Source of the DNA: a virus
Virus record (IMG/VR): IMGVR_UViG_3300030419_003641
Span: 1-36,022 of that record
DNA: 36,022 nucleotides
Strand: one strand, 5' to 3'
Shown here: positions 31,019-36,022 of the stretch, one piece after another
Layout of the letters: every line of letters starts with the position of its first letter
Position numbering within the stretch: the stretch's first letter is position 1
The notes under the pieces: model-generated
Told to the model about the DNA's origin: nothing
Seen by the model: only the letters and a program-made list of their open reading frames with translations
Databases searched by the model: none
Program-made: the position numbers and the translations under genes

Positions 31019-32263
31019 TTATGTCGTGGACGACTCTCCTGCTCGTTTATTCTTTTTGAACAGTTTTCCTGCAAGACCACCAACTACCGAACCTATTGCA
31101 GTTCCTACGCCTGGAACTAGAGAACCGATTGCACCACCAACTACCGAACCCATACCTTCTGCAATTCCATATCCTTGTTTCTTATATCTGTTCCAATCTT
31201 TTTTGTCGATAGTAGAAACTTTACCTTTTTTATCTACAACCAACATTTCTTTCTTTGGATTCTTTAATTGTCTTTGATGAGTTGCAACTGATTCTTTTTG
31301 TTGTTTTTTGCTTTTCTCGTAACTAAATCCATGATGTAAAAATCCTGTTTTGTCACTGATGGCATCACTGATTCGGTCTTCAGTTTCTTCTCCCTTTTTC
31401 ACATCCTTTGGTACATGTACTTTTAACTTTTTGGGTAATCTCTTTGCATCGTCTGGGTGGTCTGTTTCGTACTTGCTAACATGAACATCATATGTTGGCT
31501 TTTCGTCCAAAGATGCACCATCATGTTCTACATGGTCACCGAGTTTTCTTAATGCTTTACTAATGCCTCTCGCTCTTCTTTTCATTTTCCTTTGCTGATA
31601 GTCATGCGCCTTCGCAGGAGCAGAAGCATCTTGGCCTCTTGTTGCTGATTGAACCTTTTGTACATTTTGTCCAGCCGCATATGCTTGGTCTGCTTTATCT
31701 TGTGACGCTCTCCTTATATAACTCTTTAGTGTAGGCTTTTCCAATTCTTGAATGTCGTTACCATCATGTTCTACATGAGATAATACCCCAACTTTAGTAC
31801 CCTTTTTTTCGGGACTCATCAAACCTTTCAATGTACCACTTTTATCTTTTTGCCTTGCGCGTGCAATTGCAGATGCAGCGGTAGGGCGTGCGCCCAGTTT
31901 CTTGCGTGCCTGCTTGCTGAGTTCGAGTGCGCTCGTACCCATTTTTTGTTGTAATCTTTTAGCCGCAGGCTTAGCCGCAGGCTTTACACCTGACGCCCTT
32001 TCGCGATGCATAGAGTGAAGTCGATGACCAGCAGGGTAGCCGCGCTTACGAATCTTGAAGGCCGCACTTTCTTCTTCTACCTTATCGGTCCACCCACCAA
32101 ATGCTTTACCACCTGAAATTGCTTCTGTTGTTTTTGCGACTATATCATTAAGTTCTTTATTGTTATCTTCCATTGGTACACCTTTTTTATTGTTTTTATT
32201 AAATGGTCGTGGACCTGGGAGTCCACTTAGAGGTTCTTCTAGATTTCCTTGCTGTTCTTGCAT
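31019..32263 (-). CDS. Basic internal-protein-like protein with HVEHDG repeats
   Basis: 414 aa from the ATG at 32263. The ATG at 32173 (MEDNNKELND, with AAGG 8 nt upstream) is a good alternative, because the TATACATA box ends only 4 nt before 32263. The chain is Lys/Arg/Ala-rich. SHVEHDGNDIQELEKPTLK and DHVEHDGASLDEKPTYD are repeated joints, each with an (I/L)xE cut candidate (IQE, LDE). The C-terminus is Gly-rich and hydrophobic (MGSVVGGAIGSLVPGVGTAI), like a membrane-inserting peptide. Probably a packaged precursor by resemblance. No enzyme motif. Confidence 0.65.
   Translation of the reverse strand: MQEQQGNLEEPLSGLPGPRPFNKNNKKGVPMEDNNKELNDIVAKTTEAISGGKAFGGWTDKVEEESAAFKIRKRGYPAGHRLHSMHRERASGVKPAAKPAAKRLQQKMGTSALELSKQARKKLGARPTAASAIARARQKDKSGTLKGLMSPEKKGTKVGVLSHVEHDGNDIQELEKPTLKSYIRRASQDKADQAYAAGQNVQKVQSATRGQDASAPAKAHDYQQRKMKRRARGISKALRKLGDHVEHDGASLDEKPTYDVHVSKYETDHPDDAKRLPKKLKVHVPKDVKKGEETEDRISDAISDKTGFLHHGFSYEKSKKQQKESVATHQRQLKNPKKEMLVVDKKGKVSTIDKKDWNRYKKQGYGIAEGMGSVVGGAIGSLVPGVGTAIGSVVGGLAGKLFKKNKRAGESSTT
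31840..32060 (-). other. Local GC-rich patch inside basic protein gene
   Basis: By eye this stretch is far richer in G+C (roughly half) than its surroundings. It codes the Ala/Arg-rich part (KLGARPTAASAIARARQKD, KPAAKPAAKR). It includes a 12-bp repeat TTAGCCGCAGGC, twice near 31960-31985. This suggests a recombined or transferred segment. Confidence 0.6.
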
Positions 32264-32267
32264 GTAC

Positions 32268-32275
32268 TATGTATA
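32268..32275 (-). promoter_or_regulatory. Late promoter-like box TATACATA
   Basis: Minus-strand TATACATA then GTACATG. It lies only 4 nt before the ATG at 32263, so if it is a promoter, translation probably starts at 32173 instead. Confidence 0.45.
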
Positions 32276-32348
32276 AAATCTAAAAACACTACATATCTGT
32301 GTCTTATCACAGAAGGTTATATATATAATATAACAAGGAGATTTTCAT

Positions 32349-32612
32349 ATGGCTCAACCGCAATATAATTCTGTACAACAACTAAACACTGGTGGTTCTA
32401 ATCAAACTGGACGATGGAAAGGTTTCATGCAATCAAATGGTGCAGGTGCAACTGCCAGTATTAGTATTACTACATTTAATGGTGAAGGTTTAACCTTTGC
32501 AAATGTTAAAGCAGATACGGTCTATCCTATTGCTTTTAGGGAAACATATGCTGTGGGATGTACTGCTAATGATTCAGTAGGTAATCCTATGACATTTTAC
32601 GGTCTAAATTAA
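32349..32612 (+). CDS. Small Gly/Ser/Asn-rich protein, possible virion protein
   Basis: 87 aa with AGGAG 8 nt before the ATG. MAQPQYNSVQQLNTGGSNQT and the following ATASISITTFNGEGLTF look like an all-beta, decoration-type structural protein, but no family is recognised. It is a lone plus-strand gene divergent from the 414-aa gene. Its stop overlaps the stop of the convergent 64-aa gene by 3-4 nt. Confidence 0.65.
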   Translation: MAQPQYNSVQQLNTGGSNQTGRWKGFMQSNGAGATASISITTFNGEGLTFANVKADTVYPIAFRETYAVGCTANDSVGNPMTFYGLN

Positions 32613-32803
32613 TATTTATCTGTAGTAACCCACTCAATAAATTTTTCAGCAATTTCTGGATTGGATTGAAAAGAATCCCATCCAGAATCTTGTGTTTCAT
32701 TGAGTTTTTTCCACCTTCTGGTAGACTTCGATTCTTCTGATACGATATCTTCATATCGTTCTGGTTCTACCGATTCTAGATATTTCTTAAATGTTTTCAT
32801 CAT
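32609..32803 (-). CDS. Small protein with capsid-targeting-like N-terminus
   Basis: 64 aa starting MMKTFKKYLESVEPERYED, resembling MKTYQEFIAE of T4 internal proteins, although the (I/L)xE cut rule is not met exactly at YLE. A polar, partly acidic body ends EKFIEWVTTDKY. It starts at the stop of the next gene (shared base). Candidate small internal protein. Confidence 0.55.
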   Translation of the reverse strand: MMKTFKKYLESVEPERYEDIVSEESKSTRRWKKLNETQDSGWDSFQSNPEIAEKFIEWVTTDKY

Positions 32804-33057
32804 TATTGTTCTTTTGATAGATGTTCTGGTCTTTTACCCACACTTACTGCCCAACGAATTTGGTCTGCTTTATATTTAGCATCGGGTTTGGGTGGCCATT
32901 TTTCACTATCTCTTAATGCTTTATTAAATCCATGTTGATATGCAGGGTCATCAAAGTCTACCTGTTTGTCATCGCCTACATCTTTGCTTCGTTTCCTGTC
33001 TTCCGGGTCGAAGCGTCTTGTGGGTTCTTCATCAATATATTTCTTAAAAGATTTCAT
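32803..33057 (-). CDS. Small protein with capsid-targeting-like N-terminus (IDE site)
   Basis: 84 aa from the ATG at 33057: MKSFKKYIDE|EPTRRFDPE, with IDE fitting the prohead protease rule directly after a targeting-like peptide. Upstream residues (MVVFLYKYFH) would be read through the promoter and are unlikely. There is no ribosome binding site: TATAAATA ends 7 nt before the ATG, so a leaderless late mRNA is plausible. The body is charged (DRKRSKDVGDDKQVDFDDPA). Confidence 0.6.
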   Translation of the reverse strand: MKSFKKYIDEEPTRRFDPEDRKRSKDVGDDKQVDFDDPAYQHGFNKALRDSEKWPPKPDAKYKADQIRWAVSVGKRPEHLSKEQ

Positions 33058-33064
33058 GTGAAAG

Positions 33065-33072
33065 TATTTATA
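33065..33072 (-). promoter_or_regulatory. Late promoter box TATAAATA
   Basis: Minus-strand TATAAATA, immediately after an intrinsic terminator and 7 nt before the ATG at 33057. The position between a terminator and a gene makes it the best-supported late box on the minus strand. Confidence 0.65.
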
Positions 33073-33073
33073 T

Positions 33074-33102
33074 AAAAAAACAACCACACAATTGTGTGGT
33101 TG
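33074..33102 (-). terminator. Intrinsic terminator, perfect 22-nt palindrome
   Basis: CAACCACACAA/TTGTGTGGTTG at 33081-33102 is a perfect inverted repeat, with seven T on the minus strand (33074-33080). It ends the 170-aa gene transcript. Confidence 0.92.
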
Positions 33103-33124
33103 CTTATATTAAAATTAAAGACGC

Positions 33125-33637
33125 TTACTTTTTGCGCGCATCTTGTGCGGCTGCTTTTACACCCTTAGTTACGGCGCCTACCGCCTTCTTTAGTTTATCT
33201 CTATGCTTCCATGCTAGATATGCCGCTCCTGCACCTGCAGCGGCTTTTCCTGCCCTACTCCAGAATTTGGAATCTTTTTCTTCTTCTATAACCATTTCAT
33301 TCCAGAAATTTTCATCGATTTGGAAATATTCATTTATTGCATCGCATGTATAGTTTAGTTCTATAATTGCTTCTCTAATATCATTGTCGGTAGTATCTTC
33401 TGATAAATTACCACCAAAGTATGATTCTAGAAATTCTACAACAGGTTCGTCACTAAAGAACGATTCTTCAACTTCTTCTGCTTCAACTTCTTCTGCTTCA
33501 ACTTCTTCAACAGATTCTTCTGCTTCTTCTGCAATAAATTCTACAACTTCTTCTGTTTCTTCATAGAGATGTCGTTGATTGCTATTAAGTACATTATGAA
33601 TACTTTCTAAATGTCGTCTAAATTCATTTGGATTCAT
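33125..33637 (-). CDS. Acidic/basic two-part internal-protein-like protein
   Basis: 170 aa, with AGGAG 7 nt before the ATG. The start MNPNEFRRHLESIH parallels MQPKQFRNLMESAR of the 565-aa polyprotein. The middle is a Glu-rich tract with tandem VEAEE units, and FIAE|E is a good cut site (residues 34-36). A 60-residue helical part follows, then a Gly/Ala and Lys-rich tail (AGKAAAGAGAAYLAWK, KKAVGAVTKGVKAAAQ) that could be membrane-active or DNA-binding after release. Internal head protein candidate. Confidence 0.65.
   Translation of the reverse strand: MNPNEFRRHLESIHNVLNSNQRHLYEETEEVVEFIAEEAEESVEEVEAEEVEAEEVEESFFSDEPVVEFLESYFGGNLSEDTTDNDIREAIIELNYTCDAINEYFQIDENFWNEMVIEEEKDSKFWSRAGKAAAGAGAAYLAWKHRDKLKKAVGAVTKGVKAAAQDARKK
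33466..33510 (-). repeat. 15-bp tandem repeat encoding VEAEE
   Basis: Plus-strand unit CTTCAACTTCTTCTG, two exact copies and a third differing at its end. Confidence 0.9.
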
Positions 33638-33667
33638 GGAAAAACTCCTATTAATTAATGTTTACTG

Positions 33668-33675
33668 TATGTATA
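33668..33675 (-). promoter_or_regulatory. Late promoter-like box TATACATA
   Basis: Minus-strand TATACATA then CAGTA, about 30 nt upstream of the 170-aa gene. It is preceded by a T-rich run, as at 26789. Confidence 0.5.
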
Positions 33676-33687
33676 AAAAATAAAGTT

Positions 33688-33987
33688 TTAGCCATACCAT
33701 CTTCTGCCGGTTCTGTTGGTAGATTTGTCTATACCTTTATGATATCTCTTTGGTAGATTGTTTTTAATTCTTCCCATCATTTCCGACCATTGACCACCTG
33801 TTTTCTTGTCGGGTGTCATTGTAGCATCAGAACCAAGACCTGGTGTTACACCAGCCCAAGACTTCGTAACTTCCTTTTTTCCGCATTCTGGACAAGGTTC
33901 TTTTGTTGGTTTCATATCATCTGCCATCAGTTGGACGGATTCAAATATATGTTCACAGGCATTACATCGATAATCATATGTTGGCAT
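33688..33987 (-). CDS. FmdB-type zinc ribbon protein
   Basis: 99 aa, starting MPTYDYRCNACEHIFE, then CPECGKK: two CxxC pairs forming the zinc ribbon of the FmdB/RPxx family. The C-terminal half (WAGVTPGLGSDATM, basic end) is typical of phage members. AAGGA lies 8 nt before the ATG. The function of the family is poorly defined (regulatory or nucleic-acid binding). Confidence 0.85.
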   Translation of the reverse strand: MPTYDYRCNACEHIFESVQLMADDMKPTKEPCPECGKKEVTKSWAGVTPGLGSDATMTPDKKTGGQWSEMMGRIKNNLPKRYHKGIDKSTNRTGRRWYG

Positions 33988-34053
33988 AATATATTTCCTT
34001 TATTTTCATATTATTATATATATTAAGTAAAAATTATTTTAGAGAGGAATACC

Positions 34054-35751
34054 ATGCAACCAAAACAATTTAGAAATCTTATGGAATCTGCTAGAAGTAT
34101 TGTTCATCCTATAATTGAGAATGGTGACCACGACTGTAAGGGTGAAGATTGTCCAAAACATGACCACGAAAATGAAGACACTGGTCATCAAGAGATTAAA
34201 CATAAGGGAAAGACTTGTAAAGAAGCACATCCTGGCATGGAACACGAAGAATGGGAAATGTCACAGAATGAATCCATTGAACACTTGTATGAAGAAGACT
34301 TGAGCGATGCAATTGGAAATGCGATTCTCAAAAGCAAAAAAATTAAGAAGGGTGCTAAAGCATCCGATATAATTTCTGCAATCAGCAATGAATTGCGTAA
34401 TATGAAAAAACCCAAATTGTCACGGAATGCTTTAGCGTATTATATGAGGGATAGAGATTTTCTTGCTGATACAATAGATGTTGTCAAGAGAGGACTCAAA
34501 GAATCCGTTGAACTTGATGAATCAGTCTGGCGAACACTAGAACAACGACATCATACCTACCATGATATGGCGTTAGACCTTATTGCTCAGATTCAGGGTG
34601 TAGATTCTCCCCGCAAAGCAATCTCAGATGGAAAATGGATTGACTCATTTGGTTCTAAGATTAGTGCAAAATTACCTAAAGGTTTGGATGTTGAGAAGTC
34701 GGGCACTGTTGAATATCAGCAGAACAGAGGTAGAGGTGATTGGTCATTCACAATTGACACCCTTAAAGGGGATGTGAAATATATCCACAAGGGAAAGAGT
34801 GGCAAATTTAAGAATACCGTTGACTTTGGAAAGTATATACGGTCTATTGGTGAATCCGTTGAACTGGATGAAATAGACAGGACAAAACTAAAAAATAAAT
34901 TGGGTGCGGAAGTTGCTAGAGTCACTCATGGTGACAAAAAACATACTCCCAAGACAAATAAACAAGCAAAGTTACTTAGAAAACTGCAGCGGCAAGCGAG
35001 AACGCAAACTGACTTGGGGAAGCAAGTTGAAAGGCGTATTAAACGAGATGGACCATGGAACACCTATAAAGAATCCGTTGAACTGGATGAAGCAAGTCAA
35101 CGATTTGGTGGGGACACAAATATTCCTGCAAGTCCTGAAATTAAGAAGCACATCGAGAGTGGAAAAGCAAAGATTCTAATGAATGTAAAATCTGCCCTTC
35201 ATCCTTCTGCTCGGTTTCTTGTAATCAAAAACCCCAAGACTGGTTCAAACCAAGACAAAGTTCTAATGGCAATCACCAGTGACCCTGAGCGTAGTCGAAT
35301 TAAGATGTTCTCATTCCACGGTACTCATACCAATGAACAGGGAGCATTGAAATTTGCAAAACATCATAAACTTATTGCCAAACCTGTTACTCACTACCAG
35401 ACACACGAATCCGTTGAACTGGATGAAGTCAAGATTTCCAGAAACCCACAACTCAGAATTAGTTTGGATAAAGGAAGACCAGCAGGTCACTGGTTAAAAA
35501 CAAAGAGTGGCACCAAAGAAAAAGTGAGTCGTGATGACTTGCAAGCAGCCGGAGATTTGTATGACCGACTGAAGACGAAGAAAAATGAAGATTCAGATTA
35601 CAAACTATCAGAAGCAACAAAAGAAACTCTTGGTCGTTATATTGTAAAAGCAGTCGCTGATAAAAAGGACAGAGAGAAGGGTATCGAAAAGGCAGCGAAA
35701 AAACTGTGGGGTCGCAAAAGAAAAGGTTCTATTGGTTATTCGGAAAAATAA
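34054..35751 (+). CDS. Second internal-protein polyprotein with four ESVELDE sites
   Basis: 565 aa with AGAGAGGA before the ATG. The start MQPKQFRNLME|SARS has an LME cut candidate. A His/Asp/Cys-rich stretch (GDHDCKGEDCPKHDHENED) may bind metal. Four ESVELDE sites separate segments of about 65-110 residues beginning SVWRTLEQ, IDRTKLKN, ASQRFGGD and VKISRNPQ. Most are basic; the third looks like a folded alpha/beta domain (ARFLVIKNPKTG). The last ends in GIEKAAKKLWGRKRKG, a pattern seen in other phage head-associated proteins. Its DNA shares the 20-nt repeat with the minus-strand polyprotein. Followed by its own terminator. Confidence 0.75.
   Translation: MQPKQFRNLMESARSIVHPIIENGDHDCKGEDCPKHDHENEDTGHQEIKHKGKTCKEAHPGMEHEEWEMSQNESIEHLYEEDLSDAIGNAILKSKKIKKGAKASDIISAISNELRNMKKPKLSRNALAYYMRDRDFLADTIDVVKRGLKESVELDESVWRTLEQRHHTYHDMALDLIAQIQGVDSPRKAISDGKWIDSFGSKISAKLPKGLDVEKSGTVEYQQNRGRGDWSFTIDTLKGDVKYIHKGKSGKFKNTVDFGKYIRSIGESVELDEIDRTKLKNKLGAEVARVTHGDKKHTPKTNKQAKLLRKLQRQARTQTDLGKQVERRIKRDGPWNTYKESVELDEASQRFGGDTNIPASPEIKKHIESGKAKILMNVKSALHPSARFLVIKNPKTGSNQDKVLMAITSDPERSRIKMFSFHGTHTNEQGALKFAKHHKLIAKPVTHYQTHESVELDEVKISRNPQLRISLDKGRPAGHWLKTKSGTKEKVSRDDLQAAGDLYDRLKTKKNEDSDYKLSEATKETLGRYIVKAVADKKDREKGIEKAAKKLWGRKRKGSIGYSEK
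34501..35426 (+). repeat. Four dispersed 20-nt repeats encoding ESVELDE
   Basis: GAATCCGTTGAACTGGATGA occurs at 34852-34871, 35071-35090 and 35407-35426. At 34501-34520 there is the same CTT variant as in the minus-strand copy at 16041. Confidence 0.97.
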
Positions 35752-35774
35752 ACACATCACATAACAAGAAAAGA

Positions 35775-35799
35775 GGCACTCATTTGAGTGTCTTTTTTT
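35775..35799 (+). terminator. Rho-independent terminator
   Basis: GGCACTC (35775?-35781) pairs with GAGTGTC (35786-35792) around ATTT, with one G-U, followed by seven T. It ends the 565-aa gene. Confidence 0.9.
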
Positions 35800-35806
35800 A
35801 TAAATA
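35799..35806 (+). promoter_or_regulatory. Late promoter box TATAAATA
   Basis: TATAAATA begins in the last T of the terminator run and lies 20 nt before the next ATG, which has GGAG at 7 nt. It has the same terminator-plus-late-box layout as 33065-33102. Confidence 0.7.
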
Positions 35807-35826
35807 ATATAGCACGGAGAAATCAA

Positions 35827-36022
35827 ATGACAATAGATTGGATAGACATTGCTATAACTATTCTTACAGCAGGACTGTTTGCGTTGATTGGTTTTGTATG
35901 GAAATGGTCACACAAAGTTACAAAGATGGAACAGAAGGTAGGAGAGAATGGTAGAAGAATAAAACAGATAGAAGGTGACCACGATAAGGCAATGGATAGG
36001 TTATTTTCTATGAACAAGCAAA
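35827..36022 (+). CDS. Membrane protein with coiled coil, partial (3' end outside window)
   Basis: The first 65 residues are visible. MTIDWIDIAITILTAGLFAL continues IGFVWKW as one membrane helix, then a charged coiled coil (VTKMEQKVGENGRRIKQIEG). GGAG lies 7 nt before the ATG. This N-anchored helix plus coiled-coil layout occurs in phage lysis and inner-membrane spanin-type proteins, but no family can be fixed from the part seen. Confidence 0.7.
   Translation, partial: MTIDWIDIAITILTAGLFALIGFVWKWSHKVTKMEQKVGENGRRIKQIEGDHDKAMDRLFSMNKQ

Noticed and set aside
33466-33510. CRISPR-like repeats
   Set aside because: The repeats are short, contiguous and in a Glu-rich coding frame; there are no spacers.

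Overview
The window reads as a contiguous piece of a large, AT-rich (roughly one third GC by eye) lytic T4-like myovirus genome. The plus-strand start carries a T4-type replisome and recombination set in a tightly overlapped operon: family B DNA polymerase (gp43 type), UvsX recombinase, gp41-type helicase and gp61-type primase. This runs into nucleotide metabolism: a 7Fe-type ferredoxin, FAD-dependent thymidylate synthase ThyX and a cobalamin-dependent class II ribonucleotide reductase. T4-like late promoter sequences (TATAAATA or TATACATA) sit in front of several genes.

Region by region. 1-10362: DNA methyltransferase tail, replication and nucleotide operon, mostly with ATGA start/stop overlaps. 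10383-11967: a self-contained cassette with a strong sigma70-like promoter, a roughly 130-nt structured leader, a tiny membrane protein, a complete outer-membrane porin and an intrinsic terminator. 12004-13784: secreted trypsin-like lipoprotein, an overlapping 44-aa membrane gene, a non-coding stretch with two structured RNA candidates, and a RuvC-like resolvase. 13785-29251 (minus strand): an overprinted pair of envelope genes, a 681-aa basic polyprotein, an 822-aa protein with about 84 cysteines, a row of small proteins, a membrane-anchored sensor-like protein, a 1434-aa multidomain protein (nucleotidyltransferase, basic region, nuclease-like, Cys-rich, SET, HNH), a ligase-like nucleotidyltransferase and a PD-(D/E)XK exonuclease. 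29319-36022: single plus-strand genes alternating with minus-strand runs of small internal-protein-like genes, a second ESVELDE polyprotein, and the start of a membrane gene.

The most striking theme is a family of proteins that look like capsid-internal cargo. Several start with a peptide like the T4 capsid targeting sequence (MKTF/Y..., often ending in (I/L)xE). Two large basic proteins are divided by nine copies of the heptapeptide ESVELDE, which contains the LxE type of site that T4 prohead protease gp21 cuts. The DNA under these heptapeptides is nearly invariant: seven identical 20-mers, and two that share one synonymous change. I infer that these are packaged polyproteins, cut during head maturation and possibly delivered into the host. 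The 1434-aa enzyme array may belong to the same cargo set.

Host: a Gram-negative-type envelope is implied by the porin and lipoprotein. The porin's N-terminal coiled coil with its RADEIRSLVHDVLADAD-like segment, and the GACC-type cysteine repeat of the 822-aa protein, both recall Planctomycetota proteins. A planctomycete host is therefore a reasonable but unproven inference. No tRNA, CRISPR array, integrase or insertion sequence was seen.
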